64,000 bases of DNA from Ypsolopha sequella (Eukaryota > Arthropoda > Insecta > Lepidoptera > Ypsolophidae): NCBI GenBank assembly GCA_934047225.1, contig OW203993.1, positions 30,022,069 to 30,086,068 on the forward strand. Reading direction: 5' to 3'. Each line of letters opens with the position of its first letter. Position 1 is the first letter of the stretch. Shown piece after piece: positions 1 through 11,199 of this stretch. Below the pieces are notes generated by a model, which saw only the letters and a program-made list of their open reading frames with translations, had not been told where the DNA came from and did not search any database. The translations under genes and the position numbers were made by a program.

Positions 1-185
1 AGGGTTACAAAAAAATTCATTGACAGTACAAATATGAATCGATTAACGTGGTTTGTGGAAAATGAATACCTTAAAGTTCAACCAAAAACATGTATTTTTT
101 TTATGGATATACGTAACCTAATTATTGCAACAAAATCATCCGAAAGCTGACATTTTATTTCTGTTTGTATTTTCGTTCCCCTTAA
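1..185. repeat. Left copy of a duplicated 185-bp segment
   Basis: This segment recurs in the same orientation at 32885-33069 with one difference (ATGGATAT here, ATGGCTAT there). It is cut by the window edge, so the duplication may extend leftwards. Similarity stops sharply after CGTTCCCCTTAA. No coding potential is visible. Confidence 0.9.
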
Positions 186-1016
186 AATGCCAACTATAAA
201 TTGTCACCTATCCAAGAGTCGACCGTGCCAAGCGTTACGTAACTACGATCGTAAGTGTTCTGTGTTACAAATCCTGGCAGGCGGCGGATAATAGCAATTA
301 TGAATTTCAGTAGTCGTTTGTATAACAATCGCCATTGATGGTGAACTGTTGACGCAGGCGCAGGTGGTACCTAACGAGCGTTTGCTAATGATTGCCGTTC
401 TTTTTATTATTTTTCGCATAAAATTGGGAAAAACCTCGGGCCACATTAGCCGGTTATTGAAAATTGTCTTGACCTCTAAAACTGGTTTTATTGTAATGAT
501 AATATTAAAGTTAGCTGACAGATCACTACCAACAAAGGTTTATTTTTAGAGCGTGTGGATTTTATTTTTGATTTCTTAATTTAAGGCGATACCAAAAAAA
601 AAAGGTTTTTTTTCGAATCCATTTACTCCACTATAACGTCATCTACGTATTTCATTTTTGGGTAAAAATTTATTGAGTATTTGATTAAGGTTCTCACTGA
701 AGGAAAACGCCATTGGATGAAATTTTCTTGATAGAATTTAATTCCGAAAAGACCTCTAAATTGTTTTATTTTTCCTGTAATTCTGAAATCCTAACTAATG
801 TCATTGTGGAATTGCATTCATAATGTGGATATTATGTATTTGTAGTCTCCTTGAAAATATTTTTTGACAAAATAGCTTAGTACATTATATTTAAAAAAAC
901 CGACTTTTTGCTACTTTTCCACGAATCCGTCCCACTCGCACTTTTTCGCATATGGAGTAACAGGGACGCTAAAACTTTTACGTATCGCATTAAGGATATT
1001 CGCGGCGTTTCAAAAA
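186..1016. other. AT-rich stretch, nothing recognised
   Basis: Only short chance open frames occur here. I see no splice-flanked exon, transposon motif or repeat. The 31-bp array begins directly after it. Confidence 0.6.
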
Positions 1017-1977
1017 GGAAGTTGTCTGGTTATATTTTACATTACAAGGAAGCTGTCTGGTTATATTTTACATTACAAGGAAGTTGTCTGGTTATATTTT
1101 ACATTACAAGGAAGCTGTCTGGTTATATTTTACATTACAAGGAAGTTGTCTGGTTATATTTTACATTACAAGGAAGCTGTCTGGTTATATTTTACATTAC
1201 AAGGAAGCTGTCTGGTTATATTTTACATTACAAGGAAGTTGTCTGGTTATATTTTACATTACAAGGAAGCTGTCTGGTTATATTTTACATTACAAGGAAG
1301 CTGTCTGGTTATATTTTACATTACAAGGAAGCTGTCTGGTGATATTTTACATTACAAGGAAGCTGTCTGGTTATATTTTACATTACAAGGAAGCTGTCTG
1401 GTTATATTTTACATTACAAGGAAGTTGTCTGGTTATATTTTACATTACAAGGAAGCTGTCTGGTTATATTTTACATTACAAGGAAGCTGTCTGGTTATAT
1501 TTTACATTACAAGGAAGTTGTCTGGTTATATTTTACATTACAAGGAAGCTGTCTGGTTATATTTTACATTACAAGGAAGCTGTCTGGTTATATTTTACAT
1601 TACAAGGAAGCTGTCTGGTTATATTTTACATTACAAGGAAGCTGTCTGGTTATATTTTACATTACAAGGAAGTTGTCTGGTTATATTTTACATTACAAGG
1701 AAGCTGTCTGGTTATATTTTACATTACAAGGAAGCTGTCTGGTTATATTTTACATTACAAGGAAGCTGTCTGGTTATATTTTACATTACAAGGAAGCTGT
1801 CTGGTTATATTTTACATTACAAGGAAGCTGTCTGGTTATATTTTACATTACAAGGAAGCTGTCTGGTTATATTTTACATTACAAGGAAGCTGTCTGGTTA
1901 TATTTTACATTACAAGGAAGCTGTCTGGTTATATTTTACATTACAAGGAAGCTGTCTGGTTATATTTTTCATTACAA
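1017..1977. repeat. Minisatellite, 31 copies of a 31-bp unit
   Basis: The array is 961 bp, exactly 31 x 31. The unit begins GGAAGCTGTCTGG and ends TTTTACATTACAA. Copies differ almost only by C/T at unit position 6; T occurs in copies 1, 3, 5, 8, 14, 17 and 22. Copy 11 has TGATATT, and the last copy has TTTTTCATT. Because 31 is not a multiple of three and the unit has no stop in the plus direction, all three plus frames stay open. The 100-300 codon ORFs across it are artefacts. Confidence 0.97.
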
Positions 1978-2417
1978 TGACTTCGGCTTGCCGTGATACA
2001 TTATGTTAAAAAGAAAAAAAAAACTGATACATATAGTACGGGCTTTAGCTTTAGTGCGCAGAGAAAAAAACTATACATATTATATATACATGTATATATG
2101 TGTATATATAATAACTATATACAGGTTAACAATTTTATATATATTTCTTTTACCTTTTCATCTCTACAGTTACCCATTTTCATTGTATTTTCTTGAACAG
2201 ACTTCCTTCTGTGTTCATTATGAGCAGTTTCCCCGTCTTTACAGATTTACAAGCAAGACAATTTACAGAAACCAATGGAAACTTTGCGATAACAGCATAC
2301 ACAATACGTATAAGGTTTTATTGAATAACTATTGAGTGTATTTTTTGTTTCGATTTATTAGAAAAAGGCGGATTTTTCACAATCTGGCTACGACACTATG
2401 GTTGAGGATGGTCCTCA
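1978..2417. other. AT-rich spacer, nothing recognised
   Basis: It holds A-runs, TATATA tracts and short frames only. No gene, repeat or RNA is recognised. Confidence 0.5.
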
Positions 2418-2507
2418 TGACGCGACCAACTCAGTTGTGGGCGTGGCCAAATGTCATGCTGTTTCATTTCGCTAGAAGGTGCACGCTCCATGAAACTTGC
2501 GAGGACA
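2418..2507 (+). repeat. Dispersed repeat with an unoccupied MITE site
   Basis: The stretch around GGGCGTGGCCAAATGTCATG is present in reverse complement at about 12818-13062. There a 143-bp MITE interrupts it. Here the two sides are joined directly at 2460/2461 (ATGCT|GTTTC), so this copy shows the pre-insertion state. Confidence 0.8.
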
Positions 2508-2599
2508 ACACAATTCACCGCTCAGCAAGTGGTTAGTTAGTATTAGGTAAATAGGTACAAATAAACCAGCGAAACCACTGACCTACCGCCGCTTTATAA

Positions 2600-3341
2600 G
2601 AAATATATGCAAAGACAAGAAACTTGGCACAAAAATTGCATTAATTTGCCCACATATCACGGTGTAAAAAAAATGATAAATTTGAAATTGTTCAAAATTT
2701 TCCAAAACAAATGTGAGAAAAATAAAAGCTATTATCCTAAAAATACAATATGGATGTCAAATTGTAGATATTAAAAAGTTAATTCTAAAAATATATACTT
2801 TTACACTATTTACTGGCACTGGTTTCGAGGAATCGTTAAAAAACTACAAATATATGTTTGCCCCCCCCCCTCCTTTATCTCCCTTATCTCCGAAACTGGT
2901 ACACCGAAAAAAATTTAAAAAATGACGATTATAGATCATAACTGGCCAATTACAGGAAAACTATAGCGTTAAATAAAAGTTAAGTACAAATGAGAAATAT
3001 AAAAAAAGAAGTAAATTAAATAAAAAATATTTTATAAAATACAATATGGGTATCAAATTGTAGGTATTAAAGAGCTGATTGTAAAAATATACAGTTCAGC
3101 TATATTTAGTTGCATCTATTTCAAGAAACCCTCGAAAAACCACAAAAATGTATGTCCCCCCTTATCTCCAAAACTGGTAGACCGAAAAATATGAAAAAAA
3201 TCATGGTAATATGTGTTTACGTAAAGATTACAGGAAAAATAAAGCGGTTGAGAAATTCACGAAAAAATGACAAAATTTAATTTATCATTTACAATACGGA
3301 ACCTTAGGTTCACAAGTCTGACTCGCACTTGGCCAGTTTTT
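2600..3341 (-). repeat. AAGTGCGAGTC-family dispersed element, copy 1
   Basis: The element reads on the minus strand from GGCCAAGTGCGAGTCAGAC through CCTAAGGTTCCGT into an AT-rich body. About 240 bp of the body is repeated in tandem (CTTATCTCCRAAACTGGTA ... AATGTATGTCCCCCC). Related copies lie at 7469, 12418, 13253, 20404 and 37989. It has no coding capacity. I know this sequence type from Lepidoptera but cannot assign it to a superfamily from sequence alone. Confidence 0.75.
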
Positions 3342-3342
3342 T

Positions 3343-3383
3343 ATCCGGCCAAGTGCGAGTCAGACTTGCGAACCTAGGGTTAT
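3343..3383 (+). repeat. Head fragment of the same family, head-to-head with copy 1
   Basis: CCGGCCAAGTGCGAGTCAGA and the following CTAGGGTT repeat the terminus of copy 1 in the opposite direction. The two ends face each other across a few T residues and form a palindrome of roughly 37-bp arms at 3304-3383. Confidence 0.8.
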
Positions 3384-3620
3384 TTACATCTTTTGTTTAT
3401 AAAATTTCCTTTTTCATAGTTCCAAAAAATATGATAGATAGATAGTTGCCGCTCAAAGTATTAAAAGCCTTTTCGTGTTCTTTCTTGTGATTTTTTTTTT
3501 AATGCTAAGTAGTTGCTATAAGGTATATTTGAATGGGTGTTTTCTTTAAACATGACTGGTACTGCATCTTTTTCTGGCTCGTAACATAGGTACGGCTAAT
3601 TGTACGATAAAAGAGTGAAC

Positions 3621-4295
3621 GTTTTATGTGTCGGTCGAGCCATCGGTCACTTGTCGGAGCAAGATATTTTATGTGTCGGTCGAGCCATCGGTCACTTGTC
3701 GGAGCAAGATATTTTATGTGTCGGTCGAGCCATCGGTCACTTGTCGGAGCAAGATATTTTATGTGTCGGTCGAGCCATCGGTCACTTGTCGGAGCAAGAT
3801 ATTTTATGTGTCGGTCGAGCCATCGGGCACTTGTCGGGGCAAGATATTTTATGTGTTGGTCGAGCCATCGGGCACTTGTCGGGGCAAAATATTTTATGTG
3901 TTGGTCGAGCCATCGGGCACTTGTCGGGGCAAGATATTTTATGTGTTGGTCGAGCCATCGGGCACTTGTCGGGGCAAGATATTTTATGTGTTGGTCGAGC
4001 CATCGGGCACTTGTCGGGGCAAGATATTTTATGTGTTGGTCGAGCCATCGGGCACTTGTCGGGGCAAGATATTTTATGTGTTGGTCGAGCCATCGGGCAC
4101 TTGTCGGGGCAAAATATTTTATGTGTTGGTCGAGCCATCGGGCACTTGTCGGGGCAAGATATTTTATGTGTTGGTCGAGCCATCGGGCACTTGTCGGGGC
4201 AAGATATTTTATGTGTCGGTCGAGCCATCGGGCACTTGTCGGAGCAAGATATTTTATGTGTCGGTCGAGCCATCGGACACTTGTCGGAGCAAGAT
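3621..4295. repeat. Minisatellite, 15 copies of a 45-bp unit
   Basis: The array is 675 bp, exactly 15 x 45, with core TCGGTCGAGCCATCGG. Variants are spatially ordered. Copies 1-4 have CGGTCAC, copies 5-14 have CGGGCAC and copy 15 has CGGACAC. GGGGCAA marks the middle block and GGAGCAA both ends. A unit of 45 keeps frames open on both strands, which explains the 160-270 codon ORFs on both strands. None looks like a protein. Confidence 0.97.
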
Positions 4296-4751
4296 ATTCG
4301 TGGGACTGGGACACTGACACTCGGGAATACGCTTATTTCATATATATTATAATTATATTATTTCCTATTTACTAGGAACCAGAGAACACAGTACAGAATA
4401 TTGTAAGTAATGTTGTAGGTTGCCGGATATGAATGTGGCAACAGATTAACGTGGAAGTAGATCTCTGAAATAATCTTGTCGGAAGGCAACTGATAATTTG
4501 AGTGTAATTTATATTTTCGTCATAGTTTCTAGTACCTACTTATAAGGTACTTATGTGTGAATAATTACCAGTAAACTTTATGTGAAAACACGATCTAAGG
4601 CATGGATTTAAATCGTGTAGGCAGATTTTAGTTGCGAGAACTATACAATTTTGAACTAAGGGAAACCACACAGACAACAGGTTCAAGAGCACATAAGATA
4701 ATTTTAACATTTATGTATTTAACCTAAAATATGCCTAGTCAATCAATCACC

Positions 4752-4890
4752 TGCTACTATCGGCATAGGTACCTTCAATCTACCTTGTCACTATTGGCAT
4801 AGGTACCTACAATCTACCTGTCACTATCGGCATAGGTACCTACAATCTACCTGTCGCTATCGCCATAGGTATACCTATCGCCATAGGTAA
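4752..4890. repeat. Short tandem repeat, about four 33-bp units
   Basis: The core TATCGGCATAGGTACCTACA recurs about four times with substitutions. The last units degrade to CTATCGCCATAGGTA. Confidence 0.85.
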
Positions 4891-5396
4891 CAAAACGTCA
4901 TCTGGTAGACAATAATTAAATGTTAGTAATATTAGTGTGCATTACAACTAATTACAAGATAGAAAAGATCAATAATATTACAAACAAATTTTAAGAAATA
5001 ATTTTATAAAAATAATATTTATAATATCTGATCTAAAGCGATGAATTTATTTCGCCATAAATAAAAGTCATTAGTTTACATAATTTTCGCATTTTCCAAG
5101 AACTTGTAACTGTCACAATCAGGTCAAAATATTATGTTATGTCTATCGATATTCTTATTTATGCAATAACTTGTTGATGTTAATTCAACATAGATATTGA
5201 TCATTCGAACATTGAACTTTTTATAGTAGGAGTAAATAAGTAGGTACCTAAAGTACACCTCTGTGTTACCTGAAGTGTTTACGTTCCTGTTTTATAAAAT
5301 TATAAGTATAGTTCAGAAATGAGTGCGCACGCGCAAACCAACTTACAGCAATTAATTTATGAGTTGTCCTGCTTACGTCAGCAAACTTTACAAACA
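4891..5396. other. Spacer with one short open frame
   Basis: It is mostly AT-rich. A small frame starts at ATG 5319 and runs 26 codons (MSAHAQTNLQQLIYELSCLR...) into the MITE at 5397. It could be a chance ORF or the start of a lost coding sequence. Nothing else is recognised. Confidence 0.3.
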
Positions 5397-5539
5397 GGGG
5401 ATCTAAAAAGGCCACCTTGGGTGAATTATAAAATGATTTGAAAGTAGGATGGAGTCAGAGATTTTTCACGCGTGCAAAAGAGACGGCATTAGAACGGAAT
5501 CATAATATGATTCATACAAAGCGGCTTTTTTAGAGGACC
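5397..5539 (+). mobile_element. MITE family A, copy 1 (143 bp)
   Basis: It starts GGGGATCTAAAAAGGCC and ends GGCTTTTTTAGAGGACC. The terminal inverted repeats continue inward for about 35 bp as TTGGGTGAATYATAAAATGAT. The reverse-complement copy at 12878-13020 has the same length. The target duplication is ambiguous, perhaps the dinucleotide CA. There is no ORF, so it is non-autonomous. Confidence 0.8.
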
Positions 5540-5767
5540 AGATCTTTGGGAAGGGCATGTGATTATTTCCTAACGAATTTAGGAAGGTGGAGGAAGAGGG
5601 GTGGTATCCCCCCTGATAGCACTTCCCCCTCCCCTTGTGGAGTACAACCGTTTTTTTTATTAAAGACCAAAATAATTGGACCTTAGAATTTTGTTTCTAA
5701 TTTGACCTATAACTACATTATATGCCTTTTTAGTATCAGACTAGGGAACGCTTCGCTTGGCTCTGAT

Positions 5768-6356
5768 TTAGTCTAGCACTAGCGGCCGTTGAGGCAAAAG
5801 TGCTCTATTTCTTGAATTTCGTCGGAACGAGCTCTATTTACCAAAGACAGGTATCAAAAAATTTCTCGTAATGTCTAGATGACGACCCTAGCTGTCTTCG
5901 CGTCAAAATCTGGGGACAAGAGGTATTTATGACGTAACAAAGATGGCGGCTGTGAGTTAGGTTTTTTGCCATTTCCTCGAATTCTATTCAACCGATTGGT
6001 TATTGTGAGGTATCATTTAAAAGATATTTGTGTGATCTATTTTGATTCATTTTCATTTTTTATGTAACTATAATATTTTTATATATATGAGGCAACAAGT
6101 GATTTGTCAATATAATTTTGTACATATTATTTACCATACCTTCTTAAATATACGTTTAATAAAAAAAAATGTTATTATAAAAATGTTCGAATATTTAATA
6201 GGCTATCCAAAAAGGTATAAATACCTCTTGTCCCCGGATTTTGACTCGAAGACAGGCAGGGTCGTCATCTACGAAGAATTTTTTGATACCTGTTTTAGGT
6301 AAATACAGCTCATTCCGACGACTTTTGTCAAAATCAAGGCCCGGCCGATAGACTAA
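5768..6356. mobile_element. Foldback/MITE element with ~140-bp inverted arms
   Basis: The ends read TTAGTCTA and TAGACTAA. The arm holding CAGGTATCAAAAAATT, GATGACGACCCT and GGGGACAAGAGGTATTTAT at 5808-5930 recurs inverted at 6222-6345. The central 290 bp is AT-rich without an ORF. A target duplication such as ATT is possible. Two or three CCTAA units lie just outside at 6373-6390. Confidence 0.8.
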
Positions 6357-6655
6357 TTTGTTTCGTAACGTTGAAACCTAACCTAACCTAGTTTTCTAAA
6401 ATATAATTTGACCTAGGACAAGGTTACTGTTTTAGGCAGTGTGCGTGAAATTAAAAGAAATATGAAATATATTTATTTATGTAAGTCTACACAGATATAT
6501 TTCGTTACATGCGTTCTATTTATTGACGTTTGAAAACGGAACGTCATTCCATTTTGACACTTCGTCAGTGTTTTGATAATGCAAATAAAGCAAAAATTCA
6601 TTAAAGGCCAAAATTTTCAAAAATTCTGGTCTCCGCTGGTTAAAATTATAGGGTA

Positions 6656-6823
6656 TTATAGCCAATTCTGAAGGCTGTTTAGTTTTAGTGCTGTCAAAAC
6701 TAAATTTTCTTCAATGCAAAATAGTCCTTAATTGTAACGGTCAGAAGTTAAATTACTTTGAAAAATTTCAAGTTTTGACAGCACTAAAACCAAAATTAAA
6801 GCCTTCAGAATCGGCTTTAATAT
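6656..6823. mobile_element. MITE family B, copy 1
   Basis: The inverted ends are GCCAATTCTGAAGGCTG and AAAGCCTTCAGAATCGGC, followed inward by TTAGTGCTGTCAAAACT and its complement. A second copy at 22534-22696 sits inside a mariner gene. Flanking TA suggests a TA or TAA target, as in Tc1/mariner-derived MITEs. Confidence 0.8.
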
Positions 6824-7468
6824 ATCTAGTAACATAAAAATATGAGGCGTAGCAATTAGGAAATAATCAAATGACGACTCGATCTTTGTTTCATATTGCA
6901 AAATCTCAGTAAAAAAAACAACAAAAACTTACACTTCCAATCTTGTTCTATAAAACCTCCTTGTTGCAAAAAACACACCACTTGCCAAACAACACTAAAC
7001 AATCACAGAAAATAAATATGGAAGAGAAAATTCTTGAATTTATTCGAAGACTATTTCTCACAAATTAACCGAATGAACGATATTTATCACGTTGACATGC
7101 GTATTGCGTATTCCTATATAAACAGCGCATGTACCCGCGTCTGAGCGTAAACCCACACTGACACGACCGACGTAAGTGCTGCTGGCTGCAGGCTGCTGCT
7201 GGTTGTTTGTTGTATTGCTCTAAGGCGCGAGCGCAACCGGCTCGCAGCGTTCTATTTTCAAATTAATAAGGACAGGTTTACATTGAGATGACTTGTTTTT
7301 TGACCTGTAACTGGTTTAGGCAGTTAAACTCAAATCAATACTAAGATTATAGGTTTTAGATTTGTTACTAGTTGAATTCAAAATTAGAATACAAAATGAC
7401 AGATTAACTTAGTTGAATGTAAATAGAGATAAGTTTCGTGTAAATTAATCCGTCAAATATTTTAATTT
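6824..7468. other. No gene recognised
   Basis: The stretch is AT-rich. A more GC-rich patch at 7130-7255 (GCTGCTGGCTGCAGGCTGCTG) has no supported ORF, exon or RNA. Confidence 0.5.
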
Positions 7469-8033
7469 AAAAACCGGTCAAGTGCGACTCAGACTGCGTA
7501 CCTAGGATTCCGTATCGTGGATGAAAAATTTCATTTTATATTTTATTTCGTGAATTTCTGAACCACTATATTTTTTCTGTAATCTTTACGTAAACAAATA
7601 TTACCATGATTTTTTTGTATTCCAGTTTTGGAGATAAGGGTGGGGACATTCATTTTTTGTGGTTTTTTAAGGATTTCTTGAAATAGATGCAAGTAAATAT
7701 AGCCAAGCTATATATTTTACAATAAGCTTTTTCATACCTACATTTTTGATACCCATATCATGTTGTATTTTTTTTAAATAGCCATATTTTATTTATAATA
7801 AACAAGAAACCTAACTAAAAACTTTTATTTATTAAATCTTTATTTTTCTCAGTTCTGTTCAACTTTTTTTAAATCGCTATAGTTTTCCTGTAATTGGCCA
7901 GTTTTAATTTGTAATCAACATTTGTTTCATATTTTACGGTCCGCCAGTTTCGGAGATAAGGGGGGGGACATCATTTTTTTGTAGTTTTACTAAAATTTCT
8001 CGAAACCAGTGCCGGTAAAGTAAATGTTTATAT
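7469..8033 (+). repeat. AAGTGCGAGTC-family dispersed element, copy 2
   Basis: It begins ACCGGTCAAGTGCGACTCAG, then CCTAGGATTCCGTATCGTGG, and continues through the family body (TTTTGGAGATAAGGG, ATTTCTTGAAATAGATGC). It ends near ACACGACTGCCC at 8034, a motif also found at the ends of the element at 9177-9520. Confidence 0.75.
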
Positions 8034-8336
8034 TTTTACACGACTGCCCAAAAAAAAGAGTGTTATGTTTTCAGGGTTCATGTATGTATGTATGTACGTA
8101 TGTACGTTTCTTTATTCCACCATAAGACTCATAACTTCTTAATGCCTGAACCGATTTCGAATTATGTGGTATCGTTAGAATACTTATGTCATCCCGGGTG
8201 ACATAGGCTATAAATATATACAGGATGTAAAAAGGCAAAAATATCAATTGAAATTTGCTGTTAACCTAAACTACCATATGGATTCTAGTGAAAGAGGTCT
8301 CAAAGGATTCATGATAATCCGAAAATTGTCATGCAC

Positions 8337-8606
8337 TATACAAGGTGACTTTTTGATCATCGTCTAAATTCATACTGGAGGCTTAGTAAGTAATCAGTAT
8401 CTTGGATCAGTAACAATTTTTGTGAAATTCGTATAATGAAATTTTGGCTTCCCATATAAATTCAGTTCCAGTCCCGAGTAAATCACTATGGGGAGTCGAA
8501 ATCTCATTTTACGAATTTCAACAAAATTGTTATTGATGCATGATACTGATCACTTACCAAGCCACCAGTGTGAATTTGGACGATGGTCAAAAAGTCACCT
8601 TGTATA
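8337..8606. mobile_element. Foldback MITE family C, copy 1 (270 bp)
   Basis: The ends are TATACAAGGTGACTTTTTGA and its complement. Inverted similarity extends about 105 bp per arm and includes CACTTACCAAGC / GCTTAGTAAGTAATCAG. A diverged copy occurs at 40276-40484. TA at both ends suggests a TA target. Confidence 0.85.
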
Positions 8607-8713
8607 CAGGATGTTAAAAACTCCAAGAACCAAAAGTTTTACGATAGAACAATACACGGTAATTCTATCGGCGTTGGTGAAAATTTTAACCCAGCACAGT
8701 CGAGTTTGACGCC

Positions 8714-8905
8714 TTGAGAGAACAAGGTAAAGTGGAGCAAAATATGCTGCCCTTGATATTATGCTGGGCAGTAACAGTGCACAAGCTGCAAGGGACAACG
8801 CTGGACAGAGCCGTCGTAGATCTTGGCACAAAGATTTTTGCCAAAGATCAGGCTTATGTTGCACTTAGTCGCGTGAGGCAATTAGAAGGTCAATCAGTGT
8901 TTTAG
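8714..8905 (+). pseudogene. Helitron/PIF1-type helicase C-terminal remnant
   Basis: This 63-codon frame matches the last conserved blocks of PIF1-family helicases, as carried by Helitron Rep/helicase proteins. [20 protein letters not shown] matches motif V and the beta-hairpin region. [13 protein letters not shown] is the signature motif VI, with the arginine finger in SRVR. In an intact protein these motifs couple ATP hydrolysis to DNA unwinding. Only the C-terminal end survives. The frame stops soon after SRVR, and upstream sequence in other frames is not clearly helicase. A foldback MITE ends 108 bp upstream at 8606. It is a dead transposon fragment, most plausibly Helitron; a host PIF1 fragment is less likely. 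Confidence 0.8.
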
Positions 8906-9176
8906 ATCCTTGAAAGCTTCTTCACGAGCCACACGACAAAAAGTCCCTCGAAGAATTAAATCACCTGAGGAATCTCAATCAAAAAGTTCTTTCAACTCAA
9001 ATGTAGGCTATCAAATTCGGCGAAGTGCTTACGATACCACAATGACCGACGTGTCTCAATAAATATATTTAAACTAACTGACGCATTTTTTTTACGGATT
9101 TAATTTGAACCTGTGTTTTGCCTACAATGAAAACGTTTTCACTAAAAGGTATGAAATAAAAATAAATAATAAAATT

Positions 9177-9520
9177 AAAACTCGACTGCCGTTACTAAAA
9201 AGATAGTTGTATTAGTTAGGAGGTACAAGATGTTTAAACATACGTTCTATAAACAAAACTGTCCCCCGCCAGCAGTAAAAATGTATACATACCAACAGAA
9301 AATAAATAACAAAATGTGTATGCACATACGTAGCTGGCATGGTAGTCTCTTTTCCTTGTCTGGATCAATGTCGATCGACTTTGACTTAATATGTCAAGTG
9401 ACGATTGACATTGCTTTAATACATCAAAGTTAAGTATTTCTCCAACATCTTGTACATCCTAACTAATACAACTTGTTTTGTTATTTTTAGTTCACTTTTT
9501 ATAACGGCAGTCGTGTTTTT
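9177..9520. mobile_element. Foldback/MITE with CGACTGCCGTTA ends
   Basis: Left end AACTCGACTGCCGTTA and right end TAACGGCAGTCGTGTT are inverted. An inner block TTGTATTAGTTAGGAGGTAC at 9205-9234 recurs inverted at 9445-9473. There is no coding potential beyond chance frames. Confidence 0.75.
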
Positions 9521-10232
9521 AATTTTTTTTAATTATTAGAATTTATAAAGAGTAAATATATCTCATCGAGTACCTACCAGCATGACACAGTTACTGGTGG
9601 ACTGGTGGTTTATTGTGGGCAACTATATCTCATCGAGTACCAGCATGACACAGTTACTGTAAGAAGAACAAAAAGTTACTCCTAAAAAAGCCTGCACACC
9701 TTGGCGAAACTTGGTAGGTTGTGTACGGTCATGAAAAAAAGTGTAGCTCTTTTCATCTCAAAAATATTTCATGTAGTACCTCATGTAGTACCAGCATCAA
9801 ACTCTGGAAAAAAGATTAAAAGTCTGGATACTAAGTTCTTACCAAAATGTCGTAAAATATCACTGAGGAATACCAACATAAAACTGTCTGTACAGGAAAA
9901 GTGGCCAGGCTGACTTTAGCAAACTCGGGGATTTCGTGACAAGTTAGTCAAGGCCACAATAATACATTGGTTGCATGCTGGTACTCGATAGGATAAAAAC
10001 TACCCCCGAATGCGCCCCTAAAATCGGTCAGACTGACTGACAGACCGACTCGCTGCTGCTAATGTTATTCTAGCTATACTTAGAGTGTTATCGTATGAAC
10101 AAAGTGTGATGCTGGTACTACATAAGATATTTTGACATGAAAAAAGCCCCACTTTTTAATGACTGTACACAACCTGCCAAGTTTCGTCAAGGTGTGCCGG
10201 CTTTTTAAGGAGTTACTTTTTGTCCTTCTCAC

Positions 10233-10883
10233 TGTAGGAGCCAATAGCACCGTACATTTGGAAGAAGTTGTTTAGTTTTGGAGCACGAACAGAAAGAACT
10301 AAGCAACCTATTGATATTAAAAGTATACAGAGTTCAGTTTGGCGCCTCTTTCTCAATATGTGTGTCGGTATCGGTATCGACAGTTAGTTTCGTTAAAAAC
10401 GATGAAAATATTATAATAGTAGTTTATGCTACAAGGGCGCAAAGGAATAAATTACGAGGACGATTTAAAACACGAGCTTAGCGAGTGTTTTAAACGTAAC
10501 CGAGTAATTTATTGCTTTTACGCCCGTGTATCATACTACATTTTTCAATGCATAGTGTGAGGAAATGAAAACTAATATAAGCTTGTGAACTTTAAATTAT
10601 AATTGGCTCAAAAGGACTGTATCCAGAGCTGTTAAACAGTGGAAAAAAAAGTATAACGTCTATGGTACACAAGAAAGGCTGCAGGTTAGCCAACCATTGT
10701 AAACAAATTAAAAAAAATAATAATAATAAAGCCCTAGGGCAAAATAATCGACTTTCTGTTCGGTTTTGATGCATAAAAAGTGGGCCTTTACGAGCACATG
10801 CATTGAAAAATTAATTATTGTCGCTAAGTAAATAAAGTAGGTTGCAACGCGAACAAAACATTGAGCGGTTATGAAACCGTACA
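10233..10883. mobile_element. Probable solo LTR (651 bp) with 5-bp target duplication
   Basis: It begins TGTAGGAGCC and ends ACCGTACA, the TG...CA form of LTRs. CTCAC flanks it directly at 10228-10232 and 10884-10888. Removing it plus one CTCAC restores continuous pairing between the arms of the surrounding foldback element (CCTTCTCAC|AGTAACTG). Inside at 10424-10560 is a palindrome around ACGAGCTTAGCGAGTG with GGGCGCAAAGGAATAAATTA arms. No ORF is convincing. Confidence 0.65.
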
Positions 10884-10895
10884 CTCACAGTAACT

Positions 10896-11199
10896 GTGTC
10901 ATGCTGGTACTGTGTCATGCTGGTACTGTGTCATGCTGGTACTGTGTCATGCTGGTACTGTGTCATGCTGGTACTGTGTCATGCTGGTACTGTGTCATGC
11001 TGGTACTGTGTCATGCTGGTACTGTGTCATGCTGGTACTGTGTCATGCTGGTACTGTGTCATGCTGGTACTGTGTCATGCTGGTACTGTGTCATGCTGGT
11101 ACTGTGTCATGCTGGTACTGTGTCATGCTGGTACTGTGTCATGCTGGTACTGTGTCATGCTGGTACTGTGTCATGCTGGTACTGTGTCATGCTAGTACT
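10896..11199. repeat. Minisatellite, 19 copies of GTGTCATGCTGGTACT
   Basis: The array is 304 bp, exactly 19 x 16. Copies are identical apart from one G-to-A change in the last copy (GCTAGTACT). It lies within the right arm of the foldback at 9601-11234; the left arm has a single copy. The three staggered ORFs across it are repeat artefacts. Confidence 0.97.

Noticed and set aside
908..2009. Overlapping plus ORFs of 107-298 codons with repeating KLSGYILHYKEA motifs
   Set aside because: They are translations of a 31-bp tandem array. The unit contains no plus-strand stop, so all three frames stay open. No initiation or splice context.
3505..4375. Long ORFs on both strands with APTSARWLDQHIKYL or CVGRAIGHLSGQDI repeats
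   Set aside because: A 45-bp unit divisible by three keeps frames open. Synonymous and non-synonymous changes are not distinguished among units.
6373..6390. Telomeric TTAGG/CCTAA repeat
   Set aside because: Only two or three units here and again near 37340. Too short to be a telomere or an interstitial array.
10592..10774. Possible Tc1-type helix-turn-helix remnant (VSRAVKQWKKKY in a plus frame)
   Set aside because: Only about 20 residues look suggestive and the stretch lies inside the probable solo LTR; not enough to call.
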